Shown: positions 1-8,504 of the stretch, in pieces | Layout of the letters: each line of letters opens with the position of its first letter | How positions within the stretch are numbered: the first letter of the stretch is position 1 | Assembly (NCBI GenBank): GCA_023248095.1 | Contig: JAHFFF010000001.1 | Location: 1 to 44,019, forward strand | Direction: 5' to 3' | From: Candidatus Omnitrophota bacterium | GTDB lineage: Bacteria > Omnitrophota > Gorgyraeia > 1-14-0-20-64-10 | Length of the DNA: 44,019 nt | Made by a program: the position numbers and the translations under genes | Notes under the pieces: model-generated | Told to the model about the DNA's origin: nothing | Databases searched by the model: none | The model's input: the letters and a program-made list of their open reading frames with translations, nothing else

Positions 1-344
1 TGACTGCCCCACCGCTCATAGGCGCGGAGGACCACCTCCGTATCCGATTGGCTTCGGAAGGAGCAGCCGGCGGAAGAAAGCTCTTTCCTCAGCTCCCGGA
101 AGTTGTATATCTCCCCGTTAAACAGGAGCCAGACATCTCCTGATTCCCCGGCCATCGGTTGGCGGGCCGCGGAGGATAAGTCGATGACCTTCAGACGAGT
201 GTGGCTTAACCCCACCCCATCGCAAGGGATCACGGAATTTTGTTCATCCGGGCCCCGATGACGCAGGAGGTGCGCCATCGCTGAAATCTCTGGAACGGTG
301 ACTGGGCTTTTATCCCAGTGAACGAGTCCGGCTAATCCGCACAT
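1..344 (-). CDS. asnB: Asparagine synthase (glutamine-hydrolysing), N-terminal part, cut by window edge
   Basis: This gene starts with ATG at 344 and runs off the left edge after about 114 residues. The protein begins MCGLAGL, so Cys2 is the catalytic nucleophile of a class II glutamine amidotransferase. Further marks of this domain are RHRGPDEQ (about residues 33-40), SHTRLKVIDLS and LFNGEIYN. In the family the domain releases ammonia from glutamine for the C-terminal synthetase, which amidates a carboxylate. The synthetase half lies outside the window, so the true substrate is unknown; copies in glycan operons may amidate sugar acids. A good ribosome site (AGGAGA) lies 8-10 nt before the ATG, inside the end of the preceding gene, which stops 1 nt before this start. 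Family assignment is secure; AsnB itself is the usual name. Confidence 0.93.
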   Translation of the reverse strand, partial: MCGLAGLVHWDKSPVTVPEISAMAHLLRHRGPDEQNSVIPCDGVGLSHTRLKVIDLSSAARQPMAGESGDVWLLFNGEIYNFRELRKELSSAGCSFRSQSDTEVVLRAYERWGS

Positions 345-1358
345 TTACCAACGTCTCCTGCTAGCCACCCACGCATTCACACCCCATCGGATCCAGGAGG
401 AATTGGACCATTCCCATTCCCCCAAATAGACCACGGTCTTACCACCGAATCCCTGCTTGAAGTGGTTGATCCCCGCCGCCGATGGGGTCCCGGGGAGGAT
501 CCCTCCGAAATCAAAACGCCGGACTCCTCGGGATGAGAGCAGCTTGAACAGCTGTGGGATCATGGCATAGGCCGCGGAGATCTCACGCCCTTTGCGCGCT
601 GTGGCCGCCCTCCAATAGAAAGCACTCTGCCCCTTCAACAAAACCAAACAGGCGGTAACGGCCTCATCCCCCACATAGCCGACCAAGGTCGGGGCGTTCT
701 CTCGGAAGGCACTGGCCAGTCGCTGGAGATCCCCCCGATCTACTGCCAAGGTCCTTTTGGCGTAGGACATCTCAGCGTGAAGACGTCCTAAATCAGAGAT
801 CAACGATTCTGAGGTTCCCCACTCCCATCGGAATCCATTCTCTTCCAGACGGCGTACGAGGTAGCGGTGTTTCTTGTCCATGCCGGTTTGGAGCTGTTCC
901 ATCGAGAGGGAGAGATCCAGCTGCACCGTGGCGCCGCTTCCCAGCCGCCGACGTGGAGGCCGACAGAATCTTGAGAGTCCCTGAATCGCTCTTTCGGAAG
1001 AGGACTGCAGGAGGTAAAAACGGACATAGGCCGCACGATGGGCTTGGCCGATTTCCTTCAATCCCGCCGAGAGGATATCGCCCCAATCCTCATCGGCACT
1101 TTCGGGGAAATTGATCACCGGGCCGCCGGGGGCCCACAGAAGCGAACGTCCGAGGGGAAGCGGCCTCCGCAGGAGTTGGACGGCGCAGAGGATTCTGTTC
1201 CCATTGCCCTCGGCGATCCATCGTTGCGGTTGCCACCCCATCCGCCGTTTATAGTTGGCCCACGCGGAGGACTGAAACGGATTGTCATCGTAGGCGCCGG
1301 CCAGTAGGCTGTCCCACTCGGCCCCGCCCCTCTCAGCGGGAAATGGCTTCCAGTGCAT
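345..1358 (-). CDS. FemAB/GNAT-fold aminoacyl- or acyltransferase-like protein
   Basis: The 337-residue protein resembles the FemAB (peptidoglycan bridge peptidyltransferase)/CelD-like branch of the GNAT fold. Supporting features are an N-terminal FQSSAWANYKRRMGW stretch (about residues 28-42), LLWAPGGPV, a central DKKHRYLVRRLEENGF segment (about 158-173) and a C-terminal RFDFGGILPG followed by HFKQGFGG (about 278-305). Family members transfer amino acids from aminoacyl-tRNA to lipid-linked cell-wall precursors, or acylate sugars. In glycan operons like this one they often have unknown acceptors. It starts with ATG at 1358, overlaps the preceding gene by 26 nt, and stops directly before asnB. 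A role in adding an amino acid or acyl group to the glycan is inferred only. Confidence 0.75.
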   Translation of the reverse strand: MHWKPFPAERGGAEWDSLLAGAYDDNPFQSSAWANYKRRMGWQPQRWIAEGNGNRILCAVQLLRRPLPLGRSLLWAPGGPVINFPESADEDWGDILSAGLKEIGQAHRAAYVRFYLLQSSSERAIQGLSRFCRPPRRRLGSGATVQLDLSLSMEQLQTGMDKKHRYLVRRLEENGFRWEWGTSESLISDLGRLHAEMSYAKRTLAVDRGDLQRLASAFRENAPTLVGYVGDEAVTACLVLLKGQSAFYWRAATARKGREISAAYAMIPQLFKLLSSRGVRRFDFGGILPGTPSAAGINHFKQGFGGKTVVYLGEWEWSNSSWIRWGVNAWVASRRRW

Positions 1359-2337
1359 TGGATCGGTTCCTGCAGGATCGGTTTTTTAAACGGAGGTACC
1401 CCTGTCGGGCGAATAGGGAGGAGAAGCCGGGTGCGTGCTGGACCAGGAACCGCTCCAACCCCGAAGGATACGGTCGAGGTCTGACCCCGAGCTCCGGGTG
1501 AAAGAACAATTCGGAGTAGCCCGAGGAAGCCTCAAGGCGGCCTTCTCGGAAAGAAGCCCACCTTTGGAGCCATTCCGCCAGGAGAAGGCGGTTCGTCTCA
1601 AAGGGCCCATGCCGTCCACGTCGGTGCAGAGTCCTTCCCCGGAGGCGGCAGAGGAACCGGTACAGCAGTGCCGGATGCAGATGATGGAGCTCCATCATGA
1701 AATCCTTTCTTAAAACCCGGTCCAACTCCCTCTGCACCTGTTGGAATATCGGTTCGGGAAAGAGTTGAAATGCTTGCACGGACCAGGCTCCTGCCAGCGA
1801 TCCATTGGCCAGCGGCAGGCGTGACGCATCGGCACAGATCAGAAGTACGCAGCGGGGTTGATCGGCCAGAAGCCGCTGGGCCAGGAGGAGGTTCCCCAGT
1901 GATAGGTCAATCCCGATTACCCGAGGTCCCGGCTCGGCGTTCTTCCAATGCCACGAATAGCCTGTTCCAATATCCAGCAGCCAATCGCCTGCAGAGAAAT
2001 GACTTCGGAAATGGTGGGCATACCTTCCCATCAGAGGAACGGAATGGTGCTTCCCTGCGACACTCAAAAGATCCGCGGTGTCGTTACGCAACTGCTCTGA
2101 TGCTGCCTGGTTGCGGAAGGCCATCTCCTCTGCCTGAAGGCCCTCGGGGCCAGGACCGGAAGAGGCAAAGACGGGGATTCCTTCAACCAAAGGGGTTGTG
2201 GACCCACAACTGCCGCAGCGCAGGGATTTCCCCGCCGCCTCCAGAACCAATCTTGCCTGGCAATCTGGACAGGCCAAGACCTCTGTTAAGGCGGCTTCGA
2301 GCAGATCGGACTGGGAAACGGTTGCCACTAAATCCAT
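1333..2337 (-). CDS. SAM-dependent methyltransferase with N-terminal zinc ribbon
   Basis: The 334-residue protein has an N-terminal zinc-ribbon-like segment with two cysteine pairs, CPDC and CGSC (about residues 24-50), as in Trm112/YcaR-like ribbons fused to class I methyltransferases. The SAM motif I is LLDIGTGYSWHW (about 119-130), followed by VIGIDLSLGNL and a later LICADASRLPL. Substrate is not apparent. The chosen ATG at 2337 overlaps the upstream fusion gene by 10 nt. A TTG at 2349 is an alternative start and would add four residues. GAGG lies directly against the ATG, which is unusually close for a ribosome site. Presumed role is methylation of a glycan component or lipid carrier intermediate. 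Confidence 0.78.
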   Translation of the reverse strand: MDLVATVSQSDLLEAALTEVLACPDCQARLVLEAAGKSLRCGSCGSTTPLVEGIPVFASSGPGPEGLQAEEMAFRNQAASEQLRNDTADLLSVAGKHHSVPLMGRYAHHFRSHFSAGDWLLDIGTGYSWHWKNAEPGPRVIGIDLSLGNLLLAQRLLADQPRCVLLICADASRLPLANGSLAGAWSVQAFQLFPEPIFQQVQRELDRVLRKDFMMELHHLHPALLYRFLCRLRGRTLHRRGRHGPFETNRLLLAEWLQRWASFREGRLEASSGYSELFFHPELGVRPRPYPSGLERFLVQHAPGFSSLFARQGYLRLKNRSCRNRSNALEAISR

Positions 2338-5315
2338 CCTCGGATCCAATAGATCAGGATTCCCAAGTACTCCTGAAGGATCCCTATCACCTGACGGATC
2401 CGGACGGTTTCTTCCCGTGCGTAAAATCCGCTGTTCCTCAGGGGGAGGTAGCTGACCTTCAGGCTCGGCGCGTTTTTCGCGAAGGTGAAGGCGGCTCTAC
2501 GCGTATGATACGGACTGGTGACCACGAGGATTGAACTCCATCCCTGCTTAGCGGCCCTCTCCTTGACCCGAAGGACATAGTCATAGGTGTGGTGGACCCG
2601 GGTTTCGGTAAGGATGGCGGAGGAGGGTACGTTCAGGGATTCGGCCAGTGCCTGCATGATGTCGGCTTCATGAAAGGTCCTCGTATAGCCGGACACGAAA
2701 AGCAAGACCGGTGCCATCTGCTTCTTGTACCAGCCGACTCCCTCTAAGACCCGTTCCTGATACCCCTCCCCGGTTTGCCCGGACTCCCCCACCCCACCGG
2801 CGAAGACTACCACCGCGTCGGTATGGTGCGGGGTATCCTGAACGACCAGCGGTTTACCGATGAACCACAGCAGGGGGCTATGCAGGAAAATGGTCGCCGC
2901 CAGTAAAAACCCGATTCCCCAGCCCAGTAGCCGGCGATAGGTGCGAAGGGAGGCTCCGAAACGGACCGACCAATCGTTGGTCGAGACCATCTCCTTCGCC
3001 TCGATCGCCTCTTGGATGAGTTCCTGCATCTTTTGGATTCTCTGGCCCCAGCTGTTTTCCTCTGCTGCTTCCATGCGTAGGGCCTGTCGTCTTGGGGAGT
3101 CTTCCTTTAATACCTGCTCGATCTCCTCTCGGAACTGGAGGGCCCCCCCCGCAATTCGCACCAATCCCCTGGTGCGCTCATTGATGGCCAGTACCTCCGG
3201 CAGAGGGGTTGAAACGACCGGTTTTCCCATGACATGGTACTCGTTGAGTTTGGTAGGGTAAACATTCTTGGTGTATTCAGTCAACCGGTAAGGAATGATG
3301 CCGACGTCAAAATGCCGGATGTAGCGCGGCAGTTCCTCATGCGGCTTCTGACCGATGAGGAAGATGTTGGGTTCTGCCCGGAGGCGATCGGCGTTCGTCT
3401 GGATCGGCCCCACCAGCAAAAAGGAGTAATCTGGACAAGCTCGAGCTGTTTGCACCAAAAGATCCTGATCGATCCACTGATGAATGCCGCCGATGTAGCC
3501 CACCACTGGCCTGCGCAGCGAGAGCAGCTCCGCAGGTACCCCGTCTCTCCCGGAGTCTGAACTCCTTTTAAAATTCTCCAGGTTAACGCCAAAAGGAAAT
3601 AGGTGAACGCGTGAACTCCATCGGGAAGCCATCTCAAAGAGCTTGCGGGAGGTCACGAACACCAAATCTGCCTGCTGCAGGAGCGCCTTCTCGCTGGCGA
3701 GGATCCGGTGGGCGGCAGGTGTGGAATCCGCGAAGCTGTCGATGCAATAGTAAATGAGCGCCCTGGGTGAAGACCTCTGAATCAGTTCGAGCGTCAAGGG
3801 GGTAGGTAGAAATGTCCAGCAGATGGGCTGCCGGAACTCCATGATGTTCACCCATCGCTTAAGGGCAAAGGCCATCCAGGCGGCGTTGATCCGTCGTGCA
3901 AGACGCGAGTAAGGGAAAGGCAGAACCAGGGGAGAGAAGACGTAGAGGTTATCCGCCACCTCCCAGAATCCCTGAAGGGAGCGGCGCCATTTGCCCAGGC
4001 GGAGTTTCATCCGGGGAAAATCGCTGAACTGGGGATTGCGGACACCGGTGTTCTCGACAAAGAGCACTCGGTGCCCTTGCCGCGCCAGCGTGGACATGAT
4101 CTCCTGATGACCCTGCCAAACAAAGTCCCAATCGATGGAGGAGATACAGAGCACGTCCTGGAGAGTCTCCGTGGATGCAGGTTTCGGTGTGAGCGGTTCC
4201 CTGTGCGGTGGTGAGCGCCTCTTCCGTGAGGGAAGGGTCTCCTCCAAGGTTCCAAGGAATCTTGGTGTTAGGTGGGTGAGCGAGTACTGTTCTTCAACGG
4301 ACTGGCGTCCAGCCTCGCCCAATTGACGTCGCAGCTTGGGGTTATCTAGGAGCTCGGAGAGTGATTCAACCCATTGCTCAGCAGACTGGACCAATAATCC
4401 ATTGGTTCGATGGCGGAGGATTTCCGTGTTCATGCCGATTGCGGAGGCGACCACCGGTACGCCGGAGGCCATAAACTGCAACGCCTTGTAGCCGCATTTC
4501 CCTCTCGACCATTGGTCATCCCACAACGGATAGAGCCCGATGTCGCAGGTCCGGAATTCCTCCGCCTCTGTTCCAAGACCCCAGGTCCGGCAATCCACGT
4601 CGACGTTGGGGATCTGGATTTGCTCACCTGCCCCGATAACTCTCAGCCGGAATCGGTGGGTCCGAGCGAGCTGTCTAAATACGGGTGCTAGGCTGAGCAG
4701 GTACTTTGCCGTGCTGGGGCTACCGATCCACCCAAGGATCGGATTTGCATCGTGCCGATTGTTTGCTGAGGGAAAGTACCGACTCGTATCGACCGGTGTG
4801 GGGATACAGTGGACACGTGGGTTCAGGCGCCCCGCGTACTCGGCCAAGAAGGTGTTTCCAGCAATCACCTGCTGGCTCATGCCGATGAGGTTTTGAACGG
4901 AACCTGGATTTTCGAGTTTACCGGCGAGACCCCGGTTCTGCCGATGAGGCAGAAAGATCGCGTCGTCGAAATCGTAAATAATAGGGCACCCGGTTCTTCG
5001 CAATTCTCCATCGAGCAGGGCCATGCCCGCGGATACCCCCAAGGGAAACAGTTCCCGATGAATGAAGAGCAAGTCGTAGCGCTCGCAACGGAGGATCTTC
5101 CGCCTCGTTCCGGTCCCTCTCAGGAGCCAATGGGCCTTGTCTCCCCACCGCCGGGGCGCATAAAGTGACTCCAAGGCCTCGGAAGGGAAAAATGGATGGA
5201 AGGTCGTTTCGTAGCCTTCCCGTCGTAGCGATGAATCATAGGCCAGTACGCGGTAACGGGTCGAGGCGACCTCCTTCGGGTGGGTTGCTAGAAAGAGGAT
5301 CCGTGCCTTAGCCAT
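2328..5315 (-). CDS. Three-domain fusion: GT4-like, second GT4-like, membrane segment, DUF218/YdcF-like
   Basis: One continuous 995-residue frame carries three normally separate proteins. Residues 4-360 are a GT-B glycosyltransferase (IYDFDDAIF near 113; sugar-nucleotide-binding region near 275-300 with YKALQFMASGVPVVAS). After a basic linker (361-385), residues 387 to about 770 form a second GT-B unit (GYIGGIHQWID; PTKLNEYHVMGKPVVSTPLPE). A hydrophobic segment at 796-820 precedes a DUF218 domain (about 833-980) with DAVVVFAGG and VTSPYHTRRA, as in YdcF/SanA-type envelope proteins. The start was set at ATG 5315 because MAKARILFLATHP begins the domain. It lies 4 nt after the upstream stop. The layout puts two transferases in the cytoplasm and DUF218 across or at the membrane. 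Substrates are unknown. Confidence 0.85.
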   Translation of the reverse strand: MAKARILFLATHPKEVASTRYRVLAYDSSLRREGYETTFHPFFPSEALESLYAPRRWGDKAHWLLRGTGTRRKILRCERYDLLFIHRELFPLGVSAGMALLDGELRRTGCPIIYDFDDAIFLPHRQNRGLAGKLENPGSVQNLIGMSQQVIAGNTFLAEYAGRLNPRVHCIPTPVDTSRYFPSANNRHDANPILGWIGSPSTAKYLLSLAPVFRQLARTHRFRLRVIGAGEQIQIPNVDVDCRTWGLGTEAEEFRTCDIGLYPLWDDQWSRGKCGYKALQFMASGVPVVASAIGMNTEILRHRTNGLLVQSAEQWVESLSELLDNPKLRRQLGEAGRQSVEEQYSLTHLTPRFLGTLEETLPSRKRRSPPHREPLTPKPASTETLQDVLCISSIDWDFVWQGHQEIMSTLARQGHRVLFVENTGVRNPQFSDFPRMKLRLGKWRRSLQGFWEVADNLYVFSPLVLPFPYSRLARRINAAWMAFALKRWVNIMEFRQPICWTFLPTPLTLELIQRSSPRALIYYCIDSFADSTPAAHRILASEKALLQQADLVFVTSRKLFEMASRWSSRVHLFPFGVNLENFKRSSDSGRDGVPAELLSLRRPVVGYIGGIHQWIDQDLLVQTARACPDYSFLLVGPIQTNADRLRAEPNIFLIGQKPHEELPRYIRHFDVGIIPYRLTEYTKNVYPTKLNEYHVMGKPVVSTPLPEVLAINERTRGLVRIAGGALQFREEIEQVLKEDSPRRQALRMEAAEENSWGQRIQKMQELIQEAIEAKEMVSTNDWSVRFGASLRTYRRLLGWGIGFLLAATIFLHSPLLWFIGKPLVVQDTPHHTDAVVVFAGGVGESGQTGEGYQERVLEGVGWYKKQMAPVLLFVSGYTRTFHEADIMQALAESLNVPSSAILTETRVHHTYDYVLRVKERAAKQGWSSILVVTSPYHTRRAAFTFAKNAPSLKVSYLPLRNSGFYAREETVRIRQVIGILQEYLGILIYWIRGWI

Positions 5316-5319
5316 TTGC

Positions 5320-6054
5320 TCAACGCCCTCTGCAGAGCCTTCTCCCTGCCTCCCGGAACTCAAAAAAGACCCTTGGGATAGGCATCTGCTTCTCCGCCCG
5401 AAGGGTTTCCGGTACCGTGAAATGAGCCAGGGCTTCCCGGATGAGCGGCAGGTATTGCCCATCTAGCGACGGGAGACTTCCCAGGGTAAATTGCAGCATC
5501 TCGGGATTGCTGGCGAGTTGCTCAACGCTCGGCAGCTTCCCGGCGGGGTCACGGAAGGGGACCCCGCCCGCAACGTGCCATGCGGTCCATCGTCCACGGA
5601 TTTTCGCGAACGAGAGGATCGCCACCCAGTCCGCACCCGGCAGGGCACTGCTGCGGATCGGTCTCCAGAATGAGGGAATGCCTGAGTAAGTCGCCAATGT
5701 GGTGAAGACATCCGCCATTTGGTCTTCTTCGCCGTAGCCCCGGATGATGATGTGGCTGATATGGTCATCCACTACCGGCCACTCGGGTGGAGCGGGCCGG
5801 ATATGATCGTGGGTCCACAAGAGCAACGCGTTGGCCTTCATTTCCTCGGTGGTGAGGCCGCGGGTCAGCCGATTGGCGAGATCCCGGTATTCATAATCCC
5901 TCAGCAGAAACTCTGTCCACTTGACGACCCAAGGGATGCGTCTGGTCGTGACCTGAAAATTGGTGGCCTGCCTCGTGGCCACCGGTACTACCAACAAGCC
6001 GAGGAGGCCCCCCAGGATCAAACAGGCGAACAATACCTTCTTGGAGAAACGCAT
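5320..6054 (-). CDS. Membrane-anchored transglutaminase-fold protein lacking the catalytic cysteine
   Basis: The 244-residue protein has an N-terminal signal anchor (about residues 7-26). It is followed by a transglutaminase-like region: LLLWTHDHIRP near 77-87, RGYGEEDQMADVFTTL near 105-120, YSGIPSFW, and AWHVAGGVPFRDPAG near 158-172. In active transglutaminase-like enzymes a cysteine sits in the GxCxxxA position. Here that stretch reads GEEDQMA with no cysteine, while the later His and Asp positions are present. It may therefore be a binding or scaffold domain, or a specialised family of glycan operons. It starts at ATG 6054 with AAGGGG about 10 nt upstream, and lies between a GT87-like protein and the triple fusion. 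Acting at the outer face of the inner membrane is inferred. Confidence 0.72.
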   Translation of the reverse strand: MRFSKKVLFACLILGGLLGLLVVPVATRQATNFQVTTRRIPWVVKWTEFLLRDYEYRDLANRLTRGLTTEEMKANALLLWTHDHIRPAPPEWPVVDDHISHIIIRGYGEEDQMADVFTTLATYSGIPSFWRPIRSSALPGADWVAILSFAKIRGRWTAWHVAGGVPFRDPAGKLPSVEQLASNPEMLQFTLGSLPSLDGQYLPLIREALAHFTVPETLRAEKQMPIPRVFFEFREAGRRLCRGR

Positions 6055-6068
6055 GAGGAGGGACCCCT

Positions 6069-7385
6069 TTAGTGTTGGTTGGAAGGGGCCGTCGCTGCCC
6101 GGCCCTGCATCCGGTGATGCAACAGCAGAATGCAAACACCCAACAGAAGGATTCCGTAAAAAGGCAGGGACCACCAGAGGTACATCCAGGAGTACATATG
6201 CTCCCATACGGGATGGGGGGGGAGCCGATTCAGCAGCCCTCCTGGGATGAGCATCCCGGTGAAGGTGTAGGCCAGCCCGAACAGGCACTTCTCACGCAGC
6301 GGGAAGGTCCGGCCCTGTTGAACCAGGAGCAGCCCCACGAAGACGAACGCTGGGAGTACCAAGATGGCATAATGGACCCGAGAGGCCTGTGAAATGACAA
6401 AGATCATCACCAGGGTGAGAGAGATCTCCAGCAAATGTGACTGCCACTTTCCCTCCCTGGTCTGCACCCCCCATTTTCGTCGGATAAAGAAGAGCCACCC
6501 GAGCCCGGCCAAGATTTTGAGAACCCCCGCCGTACCAAATGCCAGCGCCGGATTTGGGACCGGCATGTAGCTGCCCACCCGAATGTAGTGCATAAAGGGG
6601 GTTGGGGGAACAGGCCGGGCAAACCAGCGATTCACGGTGCCGCTCAAGGTCTGCATCTCCACGCTGGCTCCCGGCGCATTGCCCTCATGCTTGTGGTCGA
6701 TAAAAAGGCCAACCGCTTGCCGAAAGAACCCGGAGGAAAGGCTCTGCGGTCCGAAGGAGGCGTAGAGCGTTGCACAGACAAGCGCAACACCGATCAAAGA
6801 GCCCAGGAGGACCTTCCATTGCCTCTTAACGCAGAAGTGGGCCAGTAGGAGGGCTGGCATGTATTTGAGATTGGCGGCCAGCATCACAAGCCCACCGCAC
6901 AGCATATCCCTCTTCCTTCGAAAGGCAAGGATTCCAAGGCAGATCAGAAAAAACTCAACTCCTTCCACCTTATGCTGAGCAAGGGTTTCTAGAAAGGGTT
7001 GGAAATTGACCACCAGCACCGTTGCGACTCCATACGCCATAAGGGGAGGGGAGCCCTGCCCGAGCCAGGCCGCCTGGGCCAAGCAAACGACAGCCAGCGG
7101 GAAGAGAAGGAATTGGAGGAAGTAGAAGAAGTAGGTGAGATTTTGTCGTCCACCCAAAATGGTATCCAGGATCAGGAGAATGGTGTAGTAGAAAGGGGGA
7201 TGCGGGTGGCCGAGGCTCTCTTTCTTTAGGTCCGGGATGAGGGTCAATCGCCATTCCTTGGCCTCTTGGTATACCCGGTTAAAATCACCGCTCGATGTCC
7301 CCTGGAAAACGCTGTACCGCATGACAGAGTAACCCAAATGGAATGCCGTGTAACTGAGCAAGAGGACCCAGAAGAGCTTCTTCAT
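6069..7385 (-). CDS. GT87/DUF2029-like polytopic membrane glycosyltransferase
   Basis: The 438-residue protein is hydrophobic throughout, with about nine to eleven predicted membrane segments. It resembles the GT87 (DUF2029) family of GT-C fold transferases, which use polyprenyl-phosphate sugars on the outer face of the membrane. The first loop has GDFNRVYQEA and LGHPHPPFYY, and later comes LAANLKYMPALLL; acidic and aromatic residues in such loops are typical of the family. ATG 7385 forms an ATGA overlap with the stop of the polyprenyl-phosphate sugar synthase just upstream, which would make a matching donor. Sugar identity cannot be read from the sequence. Confidence 0.78.
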   Translation of the reverse strand: MKKLFWVLLLSYTAFHLGYSVMRYSVFQGTSSGDFNRVYQEAKEWRLTLIPDLKKESLGHPHPPFYYTILLILDTILGGRQNLTYFFYFLQFLLFPLAVVCLAQAAWLGQGSPPLMAYGVATVLVVNFQPFLETLAQHKVEGVEFFLICLGILAFRRKRDMLCGGLVMLAANLKYMPALLLAHFCVKRQWKVLLGSLIGVALVCATLYASFGPQSLSSGFFRQAVGLFIDHKHEGNAPGASVEMQTLSGTVNRWFARPVPPTPFMHYIRVGSYMPVPNPALAFGTAGVLKILAGLGWLFFIRRKWGVQTREGKWQSHLLEISLTLVMIFVISQASRVHYAILVLPAFVFVGLLLVQQGRTFPLREKCLFGLAYTFTGMLIPGGLLNRLPPHPVWEHMYSWMYLWWSLPFYGILLLGVCILLLHHRMQGRAATAPSNQH

Positions 7386-8104
7386 GAGCGGTTTCCCGCC
7401 ATCCGCCCGAGGCATAGCCGGCAGACCGTTTTCAACGCACGCAGGATCTCGGTGCGGGAGATCTTAGACTCCCCCAGGCGCCTGGAGTTGATCACAATGG
7501 GGATCTGGGAAATCGAGAAACCTCGGCGCGAGATTTGGAAGATGAGCTCAATCAGGAAGGCATTCCCCTCCGATTGGACCCCATCGAAATGGATCTGTCT
7601 GAGCAGGGAGGTTCGGTAGTGCCGAAAGCCCCCGGTGCAGTCGTAGGGGATTCCCAGCAGGTGCACCGTCAGTCGGTGCGCCGCGTAGGTGAGGAGACGG
7701 CGGGGGAGACTCCACCCCGGCAACCCCCCCCCTTTGAGATAGCGTGAGCCGACCACGACATCGCTGGTGCTGCCCTTGCTCAGCATCTCCCTCAGATACT
7801 CTGGGGAGTGGGCAAAATCGGCATCCATGGTCATCACGGCTGCGTAGTTGTTTTGAATCGCGTAACGGAAGCCCTCCTTGTGGGCCGAGCCTACACCCAG
7901 TTTGCCGCTGCGGCGGATGACCTTCAGCGGGAATTCATTCGAAAAGGTCTCAGCCAGCTGGGCCGTCCCATCAGGCGAGTTGTCGTCAATGATGAGGAGA
8001 TCCAGCGGAAGCGCCTGGGTTCCGATCTGACGGAGCAGCTGCGGAATGTTGGCCGCCTCGTTGTAGGTCGGGATCACCAGCAACGTGTCGAACCGTTTGG
8101 CCAT
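7382..8104 (-). CDS. Polyprenyl-phosphate sugar synthase (DPM1-like GT2)
   Basis: The 240-residue protein is a compact GT-A glycosyltransferase of family 2, close in layout to dolichol/polyprenol-phosphate mannose synthases. Visible motifs are LLVIPTYNEAANIP (about residues 8-21), IIDDNSPDGT (about 37-46), MTMDADFAHSP (about 91-101, the DxD-type site) and VVVGSRYLKGGGLPGW (about 113-128). GFSISQIPI and RRLGESKIS near the C-terminus also fit. The family moves a sugar from GDP- or UDP-sugar to polyprenyl phosphate at the cytoplasmic face. No membrane segments follow the catalytic domain. The next gene encodes a two-helix membrane protein and the following one a GT-C enzyme, a logical donor-supply arrangement. 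The start at ATG 8104 overlaps the upstream stop by 1 nt. Confidence 0.88.
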   Translation of the reverse strand: MAKRFDTLLVIPTYNEAANIPQLLRQIGTQALPLDLLIIDDNSPDGTAQLAETFSNEFPLKVIRRSGKLGVGSAHKEGFRYAIQNNYAAVMTMDADFAHSPEYLREMLSKGSTSDVVVGSRYLKGGGLPGWSLPRRLLTYAAHRLTVHLLGIPYDCTGGFRHYRTSLLRQIHFDGVQSEGNAFLIELIFQISRRGFSISQIPIVINSRRLGESKISRTEILRALKTVCRLCLGRMAGNRS

Positions 8105-8502
8105 CAGACGGCATCCCTGCGCCTGAGGGCCCGCTTGCCGATGAATCGAGACAAATGCCGGAGGAGGCTGTTCTCCCTCAGCGAGTTCCAATCGCCCCGA
8201 TAGAGCAACCCCGGGCAGACCACCAGCAGGCCAATGAGGCGGAGCGCCACCCCCCACAGCCCGATTTCCTTCCGGGTCAGATAAATCGTGATCCCGTTCG
8301 CAAGGATCGCCGATGCAAGGAGGGCGCAGAGTGCCTTAAATCGGTCCGCGCCTCGAAGCGCTTCCGGCAGCCCAGTCCAAGCCATCAGCTTCTGCGATTC
8401 CCGTGCAATGCCCTGAGCAAATCCCTCCACGCACCGCGAGGCCATGGAAACCAGGAGGCTTCCTGCAAGATAATCCCGACGGAACCCACCCGGATCACCC
8501 AT
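8104..8502 (-). CDS. Small membrane protein of unknown function
   Basis: I do not recognise a family for this 132-residue protein. It has an amphipathic N-terminal half (about residues 1-50). Two hydrophobic segments follow at about 54-73 (ALCALLASAILANGITIYL) and 80-101 (LWGVALRLIGLLVVCPGLLY), then a basic C-terminal tail ending RALRRRDAV. It is translated between an IPT/TIG-domain membrane protein and the DPM1-like synthase (stop and start share one base). ATG 8502 has AAGGAA upstream at suitable distance. It may be a membrane partner for the soluble DPM1-like enzyme, a job done by fused membrane helices in some relatives. That is inference from position only. Confidence 0.65.
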   Translation of the reverse strand: MGDPGGFRRDYLAGSLLVSMASRCVEGFAQGIARESQKLMAWTGLPEALRGADRFKALCALLASAILANGITIYLTRKEIGLWGVALRLIGLLVVCPGLLYRGDWNSLRENSLLRHLSRFIGKRALRRRDAV

Positions 8503-8504
8503 CC

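Noticed and set aside
1770..2534. Open frame of 254 codons on the plus strand
   Set aside because: It lies antisense to the methyltransferase and the fusion gene, has a low-complexity Arg/Pro/Gly-rich product and no family motif. GC-rich DNA often leaves the opposite strand open.
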